A DNA stretch of 64,000 bases from Desulfobulbus sp. (lineage in GTDB: Bacteria; Desulfobacterota; Desulfobulbia; Desulfobulbales; Desulfobulbaceae), in the NCBI GenBank assembly GCA_009780825.1, contig WQZH01000008.1, positions 1 through 64,000 on the forward strand, written 5' to 3'. Of this stretch, positions 52,996 to 63,548 are shown one piece after another. The notes under the pieces are model-generated. The model ran no database searches. It was not told the origin of the DNA and saw only the letters and a program-made list of their open reading frames with translations. A program made the translations under genes and the position numbers. Numbering within the stretch: position 1 is the first letter of the stretch; every line of letters starts with the position of its first letter.

Positions 52996-53927
52996 ACGCG
53001 AGACTCCTTTATATGGGTTGTGATCGCGAAACAAAAAAGTGGCCCTGTCACCCGCTGAAGAAACAGGGCTGTTCTGGCAAATGGCAAAATTGCGCCGCGC
53101 TTTGCAATGGCCGCGTTCAGGGACGGCATGCAGGAAAAGACAAAAAGTGGGCCGGAATACATGGTCACGGCCTCAACAAAACGGTTATGCAAGGAAATGT
53201 TTTCCAAGAGTATTGTTGTTTCTTTTTTGTTTACATTCTCATGGGATACACTATTACAATTAATAATTTATCGCCTAACACCTGAAAAAAGCAAGCGATT
53301 TTCGCGCGGCGAAAAAAATATTTCCGCATAGGGCTTGAGCGGTTCCGGTTTGCCGATGCCCTCATGCCCGCCGCGATCATATATCGGGCAAGAACTGGTT
53401 ACGGCAGGGACGGAATTGTCTCGTTAATGCCTGCAATCATGTGCGGCAACAGGGCAATATGCTGGCAGCCGAGCCAGACAAGACACCTTTTCAGGCAGCA
53501 AGCTCCATTTTTTGTAGCTTGCCGGTTACGATCCAAAGAACTATCTTCGGGCCAACACGCGGACAGGATGCCGCTTTTCTCGCAAGCGCACGAAATTGCC
53601 TCGCGGGCAATGGGGCAGGTCAATGGCGCGCCGTGCGTTTGCCGGATGCGGCAGGGGACTGCAACGGCACTGACCAAGGGAAGGTTCTTTCCATCCAATC
53701 GTTGCGGACTTCCAAGATGTCGCCGCCAGACTGCAAAAGACCATACATCCGCAAGATGCCCTGCCGCAGCCGCGCCAGCGGAATCCCGCGCGGCCCGAGC
53801 TGTACAACCATGCTGAACAAAAGTGAAAACGAGCCTGAGCTTTTCCCTGTCAAGTGACTACGGATGCATTACCCACGGATAGAATGTTTCCGGCCAGCGA
53901 ACCCACAACCCAAGACACAAAAAAAGA
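52996..53927. other. Long non-coding stretch between the autotransporter and arnB
   Basis: No recognisable gene. Overlapping short frames exist on both strands at 53360-53860 with Cys/Arg-rich translations and no domain, which suggests non-coding or eroded sequence. The section 53200-53300 is strikingly AT-rich and is the most probable promoter region of the autotransporter, but no strong -35/-10 pair stood out. Promoter signals for arnB must lie toward 53850. Confidence 0.5.
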
Positions 53928-55076
53928 ATGCGATCACAATTCTTGCCGTTTTCAAAACCCTCCATCTCCGAAGCAGAAATAGAGGCGGTTGCCGAAGTCC
54001 TGCGTTCCGGCTGGATCACCACCGGGGCCAAGACCGCCGCCTTTGAGCAGGCGTTTGCCGGCTACTGTCAGGCCCAGGATGCCGTGGCCTTGAACTCCGC
54101 CACCGCCAGCATGCACCTGGTCCTGGTCGCCATGGGCATCGGCCCGGGTGACGAGGTCATCACCCCGTCGCTCACCTGGGTGTCGACCGTGAATCTGCTG
54201 CGGCTCCTCGGCGCGACTCCGGTGTTTGCCGATATTGACCGCGACAGCCTGATGGTTTCCCGACAAACCGTGGAACCGCTTCTTTCCGAGCGTACCCGGC
54301 TGATCATCCCGGTCCATTTTGCCGGTGCCGCCGTCGATCTGGAACCGTTGCGGCAGATGGCGGCCGCCCGCCATATCCCCTTGATCGAGGACGCCGCCCA
54401 CGCGGCGGGAACCGAGTACCAGGGAAAAAAAATCGGGCAACAGGGAACGGCAATCTTTTCCTTTCACCCCATCAAAAACATGACCTGCGGTGAAGGCGGG
54501 ATGTTCTGTTCCGATGATGTTGATCTCCTCGAACATATCCGCCGGTTGAAATTTCATGGCCTGGGCATGGACGCCTTTGACCGGACCATGCAGGGCCGTT
54601 CTCCCCAGGCCGAGGTGCAGGAACCGGGATTCAAGTATAACCTGACCGACATGGCCGCGGCTTTGGGCTTGGGGCAGTTGAGCCGGCTCGATGCCTTTAT
54701 CGAAAAACGAACAGCGCTGGCGGAGCGCTACCTCGCCCTGCTCGCGGATGTGCCTGAAATCCTGCCGCTCATCCCGCCGACATACCCCATGCGCCACTCC
54801 TGGCACCTCTTTGCGGTACGCCTGGACAGCCAAAAAGCGGGCATGGGGCGGGAGCAGTTCATGGCAGAGCTGAAAAAACGCAATATCGGCACCGGCATCC
54901 ACTTCAAGGCTGTCCACCAGCAGCGGTACTACCAGGAATGCCTGCCGCTGCCCGCTGGCACCCTCCCCAACACCGAATGGAACTCGGAGCGCCTCTGTTC
55001 TCTTCCCCTGTTTCCCGACATGGAGCTGGACGATGTCGATGATGTGGTCCGGGCGATCAAGGAGGTACTGGCATGA
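53928..55076 (+). CDS. arnB: UDP-Ara4N aminotransferase
   Basis: A 382-residue DegT/DnrJ-type PLP aminotransferase that converts UDP-4-keto-L-arabinose to UDP-4-amino-4-deoxy-L-arabinose. It starts [15 protein letters not shown], and [16 protein letters not shown] is typical. The PLP lysine is in [15 protein letters not shown], and IEDAAHAAG carries the pyridine-contacting Asp. Length and start match enterobacterial ArnB. First gene of the arn operon; its stop overlaps the arnC start by four bases (ATGA). Confidence 0.93.
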   Translation: MRSQFLPFSKPSISEAEIEAVAEVLRSGWITTGAKTAAFEQAFAGYCQAQDAVALNSATASMHLVLVAMGIGPGDEVITPSLTWVSTVNLLRLLGATPVFADIDRDSLMVSRQTVEPLLSERTRLIIPVHFAGAAVDLEPLRQMAAARHIPLIEDAAHAAGTEYQGKKIGQQGTAIFSFHPIKNMTCGEGGMFCSDDVDLLEHIRRLKFHGLGMDAFDRTMQGRSPQAEVQEPGFKYNLTDMAAALGLGQLSRLDAFIEKRTALAERYLALLADVPEILPLIPPTYPMRHSWHLFAVRLDSQKAGMGREQFMAELKKRNIGTGIHFKAVHQQRYYQECLPLPAGTLPNTEWNSERLCSLPLFPDMELDDVDDVVRAIKEVLA

Positions 55077-56032
55077 ATGACGCGCCGGAGATTTCCCTGG
55101 TCATACCGGTCTATAACGAACAGGACAACCTGGCCGAGCTTATTGACCGCTGCCTGGTCTCATGCCGGAGTACAGGGCGCAGCTTTGAAATTATCCTGGT
55201 GGACGACGGCAGCCGGGACAGTTCCCGATCCATGATTCTGGCAGCCGCAGATCACCACCAAGAGATCATCGGGGTCATCCTCAATCGGAATTATGGCCAG
55301 CACGCGGCGGTGTTCGCCGGATTGCAGCAGAGCAGAGGAGAGATCGTCATTACCCTTGATGCCGACCTCCAGAATCCCCCGGAGGAGATTGCCAATCTAG
55401 TGCGGGCGATGGATCAGGGCGTCGATGTGGTGGGCACGGTCCGGGAAAACCGGCAAGACAGCTGCTTTCGCCGGATCGCGTCCAGCCTGGTCAACCGCAT
55501 GGTGCAGCAGGCCACCGGCGTGATGATGCACGATTACGGATGTATGCTGCGCGCCTACCGGCGGCCGATTGTCGAGGCCATGCTGCAGTGTTCGGAGCGC
55601 TCCACCTTCATCCCCATTCTGGCCAACAGTTTTGCCGGCAGCACCACGGAGATACCGGTCAGTCACGCACGGCGGGAAAAAGGGCAATCCAAGTACAGTG
55701 TCCTGAAGCTGATTTCCCTTCAGTACGATCTGCTCACCTCCATGTCCACCTTCCCGCTGCGGCTGCTTTCTTTTGTCGGCGCGGTGATCTCCCTGTGCGG
55801 TATCGCTTTTGGCCTGCTCTTGATGCTGTTGCGGATTGTGTACGGCGCATCGTGGGCGGCCGAAGGCGTTTTCACCCTGTTTGCCCTCCTGTTTGTCTTC
55901 ATCGGCGCCCAATTTATCGCCCTTGGTCTGCTCGGAGAATATATCGGCCGCATCTATCATGATGTCCGCAGCAGGCCCCGGTATTTCATTCATGAAATCA
56001 AAGGAACAGGGGCGACAACGTCCCACCGGTAA
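55073..56032 (+). CDS. arnC: Undecaprenyl-phosphate Ara4-formyl-N transferase
   Basis: A 319-residue membrane glycosyltransferase that moves 4-formamido-arabinose to undecaprenyl phosphate. The GT2 domain has [28 protein letters not shown] and [11 protein letters not shown]. Two C-terminal helices ([38 protein letters not shown]) anchor it, and [16 protein letters not shown] ends the family core. Coupled to arnB by overlap and 65 bases from arnA. Confidence 0.93.
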   Translation: MNDAPEISLVIPVYNEQDNLAELIDRCLVSCRSTGRSFEIILVDDGSRDSSRSMILAAADHHQEIIGVILNRNYGQHAAVFAGLQQSRGEIVITLDADLQNPPEEIANLVRAMDQGVDVVGTVRENRQDSCFRRIASSLVNRMVQQATGVMMHDYGCMLRAYRRPIVEAMLQCSERSTFIPILANSFAGSTTEIPVSHARREKGQSKYSVLKLISLQYDLLTSMSTFPLRLLSFVGAVISLCGIAFGLLLMLLRIVYGASWAAEGVFTLFALLFVFIGAQFIALGLLGEYIGRIYHDVRSRPRYFIHEIKGTGATTSHR

Positions 56033-56097
56033 CCAACCACCCGTGCGCCAATGCAGTATCGCACCAAATTTTTGCGCAACAATTTGAGGAGTATGCA

Positions 56098-58083
56098 ATG
56101 AAAGCGGTTGTCTTAGCCTATCACAACATCGGATGCGCCGGCATCAGGGCCTTGCTGGCTCATGGATACGACATACAGGCCATCTTTACCCACCACGACA
56201 ATCCGCAGGAGCATGTCTGGTTCGATTCGGTGGCGGAGCTGGCAGCCGCCAATAACATCGCGGTGTATGCGCCGGAGGATATCAACCATCCGCTGTGGGT
56301 GCAGAAAATCCGGGAGATGCAGCCGGATATCCTGTTCTCCTTTTATTACCGCAAGATGGTGAGCCAAGAGATTCTGACCATTGCCCCCGCGGGCGGCATC
56401 AATCTGCACGGCTCTTTGCTTCCCCGCTACCGGGGCCGCTGCCCGGTGAATTGGGTGTTGATCCACGGTGAGCGGGAAACCGGCGTGAGCCTGCATTACA
56501 TGACCCCACGCCCGGATGACGGCGATATCATCGCCCAGCAACGTGTGTTGATTGACGATGCCGACACCGCCCTGACCCTCTATGGCAAACTGGATCTGGC
56601 CGCGGCGGCGCTGCTCGACGAGCAATTGCCCAAGATCAAGGCCGGCAGCAACGGGCGCATCCCGCAAAACCATGAGCAGGCCAGCTATTACGGAGGACGG
56701 AGGCCGCAGGATGGCGAGATCGACTGGCAGCAAAGCGCCACCACGGTCCGCAATCTCGTCCGCGCCGTCACCAAGCCCTATCCCGGGGCCTTTACCCACC
56801 TGGTCAACAAAAAGTGCATCCTGTGGCGGGTTGCCGTCACTCCCCGATCAGAAAACGTGCCGCCGGGAACCGTGGTGTCGGCCAATCCACTGGTGATCGC
56901 CTGTGGTGAAGATGCGGTCACCGTGGAATTCGGGCAGGTCGAAAACGGCGTGTACCTGCCCGGCGGTCGATTGGCCGCAGAGCTGAACCTGTCGGCCGGT
57001 ATGCGTTTGGGCGGCCTGACCGGCGATCTGGCCGAACGCCGGCGCAAGAAACATGTCCTCATCCTGGGCGTCAACGGCTTCATCGGCAACCATCTGAGCG
57101 AGCTGCTGCTTACGGATGGCCGGTACGAGGTCCACGGCATGGATCTGGGCACGAGCAGCATCCAACATCTGATCGGTCAGGCTGATTTTCATTTCACGGA
57201 AGGAGATATTTCGATCATGCGGGAATGGATCGAATATCACGTGCGCAAATGCGACGTCATCCTGCCGCTGGTGGCCATTGCCACTCCGATCGAGTATGTC
57301 CGCAATCCCCTGCGCGTCTTTGAACTCGATTTCGAGGAAAATCTGCGGATTGTCCGTTATTGCGCCAAGTATGGGAAGCGATTGATTTTCCCGTCAACCT
57401 CGGAGGTGTACGGCATGTGCCAGGATGACGAGTTTGACGAGCAGCAGTCGAACTTTGTCCTCGGCCCCATCCACAAGCAGCGCTGGATCTATTCCTGCTG
57501 CAAACAGATGCTGGACCGGGTGATCTGGGCCTACGGCGCCACCGAGAACCTGCCCTTCACCTTGTTCCGCCCCTTCAACTGGGTCGGCCCCAAACTGGAT
57601 TCGCTCCAGTCGGCGCGCATCGGCAGTTCCCGGGTCATCACCCAGTTTATCTTAAATCTGGTGGAAGGAGCCCCCATCCGGCTGGTCGATGGCGGGCGGC
57701 AGAAACGCTGCTTCACCGATGTCCATGATGGGGTCGAATGTTTGTTCAGAATCATCGAAAACAAGGATGGGCGCTGTAACGGACGGATCTTCAATATCGG
57801 CAATCCGGATAACGAATACAGCATGCAGGAGCTGGCCGCCATCCTGCGGGAGAAATTTGCCGTTCATCCGCTGCGGCAACATTTCCCTCCGGATGGCGGC
57901 ATCCAATACATTGAGGCGCTGGCCTTCTACGGCGAGGGATACCAGGATGTGCAGCACCGCAGACCGTCCATCCGTCAGGCGCGGACCATCCTCGGCTGGG
58001 AGCCGGCGGTGCCCTTTGAACAATCGGTCAGCGCCACCCTGGATTATTTCCTCCACGATGTGGTCGGCTCGGTACTGGCATGA
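56098..58083 (+). CDS. arnA: Bifunctional UDP-GlcA decarboxylase / UDP-Ara4N formyltransferase
   Basis: A 661-residue two-domain enzyme. The N-terminal formyltransferase (about 1-300) has [19 protein letters not shown] with the catalytic Asn/His region and [15 protein letters not shown]. The C-terminal SDR-type decarboxylase (about 315-655) has the NAD motif [14 protein letters not shown], and a substrate region with [11 protein letters not shown] and YSCCKQ (Tyr/Lys pair). It oxidatively decarboxylates UDP-glucuronate and later formylates UDP-Ara4N. Length matches E. coli ArnA (660). A gagg site precedes the ATG, and the stop overlaps arnD. Confidence 0.95.
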   Translation: MKAVVLAYHNIGCAGIRALLAHGYDIQAIFTHHDNPQEHVWFDSVAELAAANNIAVYAPEDINHPLWVQKIREMQPDILFSFYYRKMVSQEILTIAPAGGINLHGSLLPRYRGRCPVNWVLIHGERETGVSLHYMTPRPDDGDIIAQQRVLIDDADTALTLYGKLDLAAAALLDEQLPKIKAGSNGRIPQNHEQASYYGGRRPQDGEIDWQQSATTVRNLVRAVTKPYPGAFTHLVNKKCILWRVAVTPRSENVPPGTVVSANPLVIACGEDAVTVEFGQVENGVYLPGGRLAAELNLSAGMRLGGLTGDLAERRRKKHVLILGVNGFIGNHLSELLLTDGRYEVHGMDLGTSSIQHLIGQADFHFTEGDISIMREWIEYHVRKCDVILPLVAIATPIEYVRNPLRVFELDFEENLRIVRYCAKYGKRLIFPSTSEVYGMCQDDEFDEQQSNFVLGPIHKQRWIYSCCKQMLDRVIWAYGATENLPFTLFRPFNWVGPKLDSLQSARIGSSRVITQFILNLVEGAPIRLVDGGRQKRCFTDVHDGVECLFRIIENKDGRCNGRIFNIGNPDNEYSMQELAAILREKFAVHPLRQHFPPDGGIQYIEALAFYGEGYQDVQHRRPSIRQARTILGWEPAVPFEQSVSATLDYFLHDVVGSVLA

Positions 58084-58988
58084 GCTACGTCGGCCTGCGG
58101 GTGGATGTCGATACCCTGCGCGGGACCCGCACAGGCGTGCCCAACCTGCTCGCCCTGTTGGCGCGGCACCACATTCAGGCCACCTTCTTCTTTTCGGTGG
58201 GGCCGGACAACATGGGCCGTCATCTCTGGCGGTTGGCACGGCCCCGGTTTCTCCTCAAGATGTTGCGTACCCGGGCCGCCAGCCTCTACGGCTGGGATAT
58301 CCTCCTGCGCGGGACCCTGTGGCCGGGGCCTGAAATCGGCAAACACTGCGCGCCGATCATACGCGCAACCGCTGCAGATGGCCATGAGGTGGGCCTGCAC
58401 GCCTGGGATCACCACCGCTGGCAGTCCCGGCTCACCCGCATGGACCAGACGGCGCTTTTGGCCGAAATCCGCAAGGGCTACGACACGCTTGCCCATATAC
58501 TGGGCAAGCCTCCGGATTGCTTTGCCGCGCCAGCCTGGCGCGTGACCCCGGACGCCTTGGCAATGCTCGAACAGTTTCCCTTTCGTTTCCAATCCGATTG
58601 CCGCGGCCAGGCCCCGTTCCAACCCGTCATCCGCAGATGGCAACGGCGATTGTCGCATGTACAGGTGCCGACCACCTTGCCCACCTACGATGAACTAATC
58701 GGCCACACATGTTCCCCAGCGGACTATAACGAACATCTGCTGGCGCAGATCCGGCCCGATCACTGCAACGTGCTGACCATTCACGCCGAGGTGGAAGGTG
58801 CGGCCTGCCTGGATCTGTTTGCCGATTTTCTGACCCAGGCACAAGAGCGGGGGATCAGCTTTGAGCCCCTGGGCCGGACACTGGCCCGAACCAGCGTCAT
58901 CCCGGAAGCCGGCATTGCGCCCAAAACCCTTGCCGGCCGGGACGGATGGCTTGCCTGCCAGGAGGAATCCAGAGGTGGCCGCTGGTGA
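58080..58988 (+). CDS. arnD: Ara4-formyl-N-undecaprenol deformylase
   Basis: A 302-residue NodB-type polysaccharide-deacetylase-like enzyme that deformylates the undecaprenyl-linked sugar before transfer. Visible: [18 protein letters not shown], metal-binding [12 protein letters not shown], and [13 protein letters not shown]. The four-base overlap with arnA and the GTGA overlap with arnT show tight coupling. The catalytic Asp and His sets of the family appear intact. Confidence 0.92.
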   Translation: MSYVGLRVDVDTLRGTRTGVPNLLALLARHHIQATFFFSVGPDNMGRHLWRLARPRFLLKMLRTRAASLYGWDILLRGTLWPGPEIGKHCAPIIRATAADGHEVGLHAWDHHRWQSRLTRMDQTALLAEIRKGYDTLAHILGKPPDCFAAPAWRVTPDALAMLEQFPFRFQSDCRGQAPFQPVIRRWQRRLSHVQVPTTLPTYDELIGHTCSPADYNEHLLAQIRPDHCNVLTIHAEVEGAACLDLFADFLTQAQERGISFEPLGRTLARTSVIPEAGIAPKTLAGRDGWLACQEESRGGRW

Positions 58989-60694
58989 ATGAGGCGAATC
59001 GGCAACAAAAATGCCAGCGTCAGGTTGTCTACGCCTTTCTGCTCCTGTCTTTTTATGTGCTCGCCTACCTCCTGCCGCTGGGTGGACACGATCTCTTTGT
59101 TCCCGACGAAACTCGTTATGCGGAAATCCCTCGGGAGATGATCGCCAGTGGCGATTGGATTGTCCCCCACTTAAACGGCCTGAGATATTTTGAAAAACCG
59201 GCCTTGGGGTATTGGCTGCATGCAGGTTCCCTGCTTCTGTGCGGGGAAAACAGCGTTGCCGCGCGCTTGCCTTCGGCGCTGGCGGTCGGCCTGTCGGCCT
59301 TGCTCATTTTTCTCATGACCCAAAAAGTCCGATGGGAGCGGCAGGATGAGCACCGGCGAGATGCGCCGATGGCCGCCACCCTGGTTTTTCTCTCCTGCCT
59401 CGCAGTCTTCGGCATGGGCACGAACGCCGTGCTGGACAGCCTGTTTTCGTTTTTTCTCACCGCCTGCATTGCCGCTTTTTATTGCGCCACAGAGACCACC
59501 CCAGGCAGTTCAAGAGAAAAGGGTTGGCTGCTCCTGGCCGGCATGCTGTGCGGCCTTGCCTTTTTGACCAAAGGCTTCCTGGCTTTTGCCGTACCGATTC
59601 TGGCTCTGATTCCTTATCTCCTGTGGCAGCGCCGCTATGCCGACATCCTGCGCATGAGCTGGCTGCCCATCGTTATCGCGGTGATCGTGGCCCTGCCTTG
59701 GGCGGTGAGCATTCATCTGCAACAACCCGACTTTTGGGATTATTTTTTCTGGCAGGAGCACATCCGCCGTTTTACCGCCAACGATGCCCAGCATAGGCAA
59801 TCGTTCTGGTTTTTCCTGCTGGCAGCGCCGGTCCTCGCCTTCCCGTGGACCTTCATGACGCCTGCGGCGGTGGCGGGCATAACAAAACTGTGGCGCGAGC
59901 GGCCGGAATGCGCAGGATTGCTCAAACTTTGTCTCTGTTGGCTGGTTGTTCCTTTTCTGTTCTTTTCCTTATCAAAGGGCAAGCTGATCACCTATATCCT
60001 GCCTTGCTTTCCTCCTCTGGCAATGCTCATGGGCCTCGGCCTGTCGCATGTCTTCCGGCACCAAGGCCACAGCAGGCTGTTTCAGGGAGGCCTTGCGGTC
60101 AATGGCCTGCTGGGCGCAATAGTCCTTATCGCCTTTGTGGCCCTCCAGCTCTTTGGTTTTCATGGGTTCAAGCCGTACAGCCAGCTTTGGCAAGTGATCA
60201 TGATCGTCGGTGGCCTGCTCTTTTTTATCGCCTTGTGCCGGTGGTCATACCGAATCAAAGATGCCCAGGCAAAAATCGTCCTGTCAGGTATCGCATTGAT
60301 TTTTGTTTATTTTGTCGCCTATCACAGCCTTCCTGACAGCACGAGAGAGGTGAAATGTCCTGGCGGGATCTTGCAACGAAACCGTACAACTATTGGGCAG
60401 GATGATGTTATACTCTCGGATGAACAGTCAATAACTGCCGTCTGCTGGCATCTGCGACGCAACAATGTCTATGTGCTTGGACCTCCTGGTGAATTAGCAT
60501 ACGGGTTCAAATACCAGGATGCACAAATGCGATTAATCGGTCTTGACTCAGCAATAGAGTTTATTCAACAACATCGCGGCAAAACAGTCCTTATCGCCAG
60601 AGCGAAAAATTATAATCAATGGCGGGACAAGCTGCCGCCAGCACCCGTTCAAGACCAGAACGGCGACAGCGGCTACGTGGTGGTGAGATTTTAA
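58985..60694 (+). CDS. arnT: Lipid A Ara4N transferase
   Basis: A 569-residue GT-C enzyme that transfers L-Ara4N from undecaprenyl phosphate to lipid A phosphates, lowering the negative charge that cationic peptides bind. Twelve or so membrane helices. The periplasmic first loop DETRYAEIPREMIASGDW carries the family acidic residues, and FEKPALGYWL follows. The C-terminal 100 residues are soluble. GTG start overlaps the arnD stop; the frame is open upstream but that part belongs to arnD. Slightly longer than enterobacterial ArnT (about 550). Confidence 0.93.
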   Translation: MNEANRQQKCQRQVVYAFLLLSFYVLAYLLPLGGHDLFVPDETRYAEIPREMIASGDWIVPHLNGLRYFEKPALGYWLHAGSLLLCGENSVAARLPSALAVGLSALLIFLMTQKVRWERQDEHRRDAPMAATLVFLSCLAVFGMGTNAVLDSLFSFFLTACIAAFYCATETTPGSSREKGWLLLAGMLCGLAFLTKGFLAFAVPILALIPYLLWQRRYADILRMSWLPIVIAVIVALPWAVSIHLQQPDFWDYFFWQEHIRRFTANDAQHRQSFWFFLLAAPVLAFPWTFMTPAAVAGITKLWRERPECAGLLKLCLCWLVVPFLFFSLSKGKLITYILPCFPPLAMLMGLGLSHVFRHQGHSRLFQGGLAVNGLLGAIVLIAFVALQLFGFHGFKPYSQLWQVIMIVGGLLFFIALCRWSYRIKDAQAKIVLSGIALIFVYFVAYHSLPDSTREVKCPGGILQRNRTTIGQDDVILSDEQSITAVCWHLRRNNVYVLGPPGELAYGFKYQDAQMRLIGLDSAIEFIQQHRGKTVLIARAKNYNQWRDKLPPAPVQDQNGDSGYVVVRF

Positions 60695-60783
60695 CCACTG
60701 TCCGATGGGGCAAACTTGACGAAAACAATACATGGCTTCTCAAAATTTCGAGGGGCCAAAGGCCTTGATTGTCTTCCCTGCAT

Positions 60784-60801
60784 TTCAACTTTTACGAGAC
60801 A
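60784..60801 (-). repeat. Solitary copy of the IS4-type end motif
   Basis: The string ttcaacttttacgagaca matches the IS-end segment at 1155-1172 in 17 of 18 bases and in the same orientation. No transposase sequence lies beside it. The bases 60695-60783 before it contain nothing coding that I recognise and may be the eroded interior of the element. Confidence 0.5.
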
Positions 60802-60804
60802 ACC

Positions 60805-61170
60805 GTGTATATCCATCTCATTATGATTGGAGTTTTGTTGAATGCCGCTGCCCAGTTGGCATTAAAGCAGGGAATGCGCCAGGTCGGCTATTTTGACTTT
60901 GTGGTGCAAAATATCGGCCATGTCTTGTTTGCAGTCGCGACCAACGCCTATATCTGGGTTGGATTATCCTGCTACGTCATCAGCGTCGTCGTCTGGTTGC
61001 TCGTTCTCTCCAGGGTCGAGGTAAGCTACGCCTATCCGCTCCTTTCGGTGGGCTACATTGTCACGGCCTGTGCGGGCTGGTTATTTTTTCAAGAAAATAT
61101 GAACATAACCCGATTGGCGGGCATCGTGGTCATCTGTTTTGGCGTTTGGCTGATAACCAAGCCGACGTAA
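60805..61170 (+). CDS. ArnE/ArnF-like small flippase subunit
   Basis: A 121-residue SMR-type protein with four membrane helices and the pattern HLIMIGVLLNAAAQLALKQG, then SRVEVSYAYPLLSVGYIVTA. It resembles ArnE and ArnF, which together flip undecaprenyl-Ara4N across the inner membrane; only one such gene is present, so it may act as a homodimer or need a distant partner. The start is unclear: GTG at 60805 fits the family, while the frame is open to a TTG at 60769. It lies 110 bases from arnT with an IS-end motif in between. Confidence 0.8.
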   Translation: MYIHLIMIGVLLNAAAQLALKQGMRQVGYFDFVVQNIGHVLFAVATNAYIWVGLSCYVISVVVWLLVLSRVEVSYAYPLLSVGYIVTACAGWLFFQENMNITRLAGIVVICFGVWLITKPT

Positions 61171-61291
61171 CCCGGTGCCACGATATCCGCTGGAGAGCGG
61201 TTGACAGGAAAAAACGGGTGAGCATAAGCTGCCAGGGGTTGCATTGGGCGGGCTTTTGGGCACAGAACGATGGACAACAAAGGAGGCTGCC

Positions 61292-61513
61292 ATGCCATAT
61301 GTCAACATCAAGGTCACCGGCGGCAATGAGGCGCCAACCGCTGAACAGAAAGCCGAATTGATCAGAAGAGCCACGCAGATGCTGGTGGATGTGCTGGACA
61401 AAGACCCAGCCACCACCGTGGTGGTTATTGACGAGGTGGCTCTGGACAACTGGGGCGTGGGCGGCGAGAGCATCACCGCGCGCCGGGCCAAAGCAACGAA
61501 TGCCAAGCGCTAG
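61292..61513 (+). CDS. 4-oxalocrotonate tautomerase family protein
   Basis: A 73-residue tautomerase fold. After Met removal the N-terminal Pro of MPYVNIKVTGG would be the catalytic base, as in the family. The ATG at 61292 follows aaaggagg at eight bases and is preferred over an in-frame upstream start that hides the Pro. The substrate is unknown; the YusQ-like short form with TTVVVIDEVALDNWGVGG is typical of housekeeping members. Confidence 0.9.
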   Translation: MPYVNIKVTGGNEAPTAEQKAELIRRATQMLVDVLDKDPATTVVVIDEVALDNWGVGGESITARRAKATNAKR

Positions 61514-61650
61514 GCGCTGAGGACTGGAAAGAGAGTGGCGCCGCCTGAATGGCAACCGGAAAAATCGGCGACGCTTCAAAAATTATATCTTCATTTATAT
61601 CAGACAATTATCAATCATAATCATCTCTGTCTCCCAACAGGTGCGCCATA

Positions 61651-63282
61651 ATGCAACTCGCTTTGGCAGCGCAGATGCGCGAGCTTGATCGGCAGGCCAT
61701 CGCCGAGATCGGTATACCCGGCATGGTCCTGATGGAAAACGCCGGCCGGGCCACGGTCGATAAGATGGAGCAAAGCTTCGGTCCTGTGGCGGGCAAAACC
61801 GTCTGCGTCTTTGCCGGTCCCGGCAACAACGGCGGCGACGGGCTGGTCATCGCCCGCACAGTGCATGGGCTGGGCGGATTCCCCTTTGTTTTCTTTCCCG
61901 GCGACCCCAAGCGGCTCACCGGCGACGCGGGCCAGAACTTCACGATCTATCAGCGGTTGCGGCTCCCGTATCAGGTTCTCGACAGCCAGGAAAAAGCAGG
62001 TGAACTCACCGACGCGGTGCTCGCCCTGAGCCGAACGTTTCCGATCCATTCCCTGGTGGATGCCCTGTTCGGCACTGGTCTTGAACGCACGATCAGCGGC
62101 GTATTCCTGGAAACGATCACCTGCCTCAACACCCTCCAGGACCGGCATCGGCTGCCGGTGGTCAGCGTTGACATTCCCTCTGGCCTCCACAGCGACACCG
62201 GGGATATCTTAGGCGGCGCGGTCCGAGCTGATCTCACCGTGACCTACGGCCTGGCCAAGCCCGGACATTTTCACCATGGCAGCGCTGGTGTCGGCCGCCT
62301 GGCCTGTGTCGACATCGGGCATCCGGCCGAAGTGATCGCCCGGATGCCATTGCCGGGGATACTGATCGACCAGCCCTTCCTTGCCCGTCACCTGCGCAAG
62401 CGCCCCCTCACGGCGCACAAGGGCACCAACGGCCATCTCCTCATCCTTGCCGGTTCCGCGGGCAAAACAGGGGCAGCCCTGCTCTGCGGCCAGGGCGCTC
62501 TCCGCAGCGGTGCTGGCCTGGTGAGCTTTGCGGTGCCCGCCGATCTCAACCCAATTTTTGCAACCGCCATCGCCGAATCCATGTCAGTCCCGCTGCCCGC
62601 GTCAGCCGGCTTTCTGTCTGTCGACGATCATCAGCAGATTATAGCCCTCTGTTCCGGCAAGAACGGCATCGTGCTCGGTCCCGGTATCGGGACCGCCAAG
62701 GCAACGGCAGAGCTGGTCCGGCGCCTCTACAGCTCGTATGCCGGCCCACTGGTGGCCGATGCCGATGCCCTCACCATTCTGGCCGCCCATCCGGATGTGC
62801 TCCGCAATCCGCCTGGACCGAGAATACTGACCCCTCATCCCGGCGAGATGGCCCGACTGCTCGGCACCCCTGTCGAAGCGGTACAGGCAGACCGGCTCAA
62901 GGCGGCCCAATGGCTCAATGGTCACGGCGCAGAAGGACGGCCGCCGATGATCACCGTGCTCAAGGGAGCGGGGACCGTGATCGCCTCTGCCGACGGCGCC
63001 TGGGCAATCAATGCCTCCGGCAATCCCGGCATGGCCACCGGCGGCATGGGCGATGTACTGGCCGGCATCATTGGCGGCCTGCTGGTCCAGGGGTACGGTC
63101 CCTGGCACGCCGCCTGTCTCGGAACCCATCTGCACGGCCTGGCCGCGGACCGGATTGCCGTTGACCAGCCCTACGGCTACACCGCCACGGAGGTGGCGCG
63201 GCAACTGCCGCACCTCTTTGGTTCACTCTGTCTTTCATCTCAAGGAGATGAAATGGCCGCCTCCCTCCGGCCGTTGGAGTGA
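61651..63282 (+). CDS. nnr: Bifunctional NAD(P)HX epimerase / ADP-dependent dehydratase
   Basis: A 543-residue fusion that repairs hydrated NAD(P)H. The N-terminal epimerase (about 1-215) has MENAGRATVDKME, GPGNNGGDGLVIARTV, DALFGTGLERTISG and DIPSGLHSDTG. The C-terminal dehydratase (about 245-520) has HKGTNGHLLILAGSAGKTGA, TPHPGEMARLLG and NPGMATGGMGDVLAG. The two-domain arrangement and length are standard in bacteria. The last 20 residues are extra. Preceded by a short gap without a clear terminator. Confidence 0.95.
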   Translation: MQLALAAQMRELDRQAIAEIGIPGMVLMENAGRATVDKMEQSFGPVAGKTVCVFAGPGNNGGDGLVIARTVHGLGGFPFVFFPGDPKRLTGDAGQNFTIYQRLRLPYQVLDSQEKAGELTDAVLALSRTFPIHSLVDALFGTGLERTISGVFLETITCLNTLQDRHRLPVVSVDIPSGLHSDTGDILGGAVRADLTVTYGLAKPGHFHHGSAGVGRLACVDIGHPAEVIARMPLPGILIDQPFLARHLRKRPLTAHKGTNGHLLILAGSAGKTGAALLCGQGALRSGAGLVSFAVPADLNPIFATAIAESMSVPLPASAGFLSVDDHQQIIALCSGKNGIVLGPGIGTAKATAELVRRLYSSYAGPLVADADALTILAAHPDVLRNPPGPRILTPHPGEMARLLGTPVEAVQADRLKAAQWLNGHGAEGRPPMITVLKGAGTVIASADGAWAINASGNPGMATGGMGDVLAGIIGGLLVQGYGPWHAACLGTHLHGLAADRIAVDQPYGYTATEVARQLPHLFGSLCLSSQGDEMAASLRPLE

Positions 63283-63548
63283 AAGGCGGACAAGGAAGCG
63301 GAAAAAAGAACCCTCGCTGTACCTGACGGCATAGATGTGCCGGCTTCTGACCCCTAACCGGATATACCAGAGAGGTTACGTGGCCAAGGCCGCGTAAAAG
63401 ACCAACAAACCAAAAAGGGAGATGGATCGCTGAAAGGTTGCGCAGGTTGATGTGCTGATGATGGCAAGACAGGTCCGGCAGCTCGTTCCTCAAACGCCAC
63501 ACATCAAATCATCTCTTGCCAGGCCGGGAGGCCTCCATATACAACGTC

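Noticed and set aside
53364..53853. Several overlapping frames upstream of arnB
   Set aside because: Frames on both strands are Cys/Arg-rich, of similar length and lack domains; none can be preferred, so the stretch is treated as non-coding.
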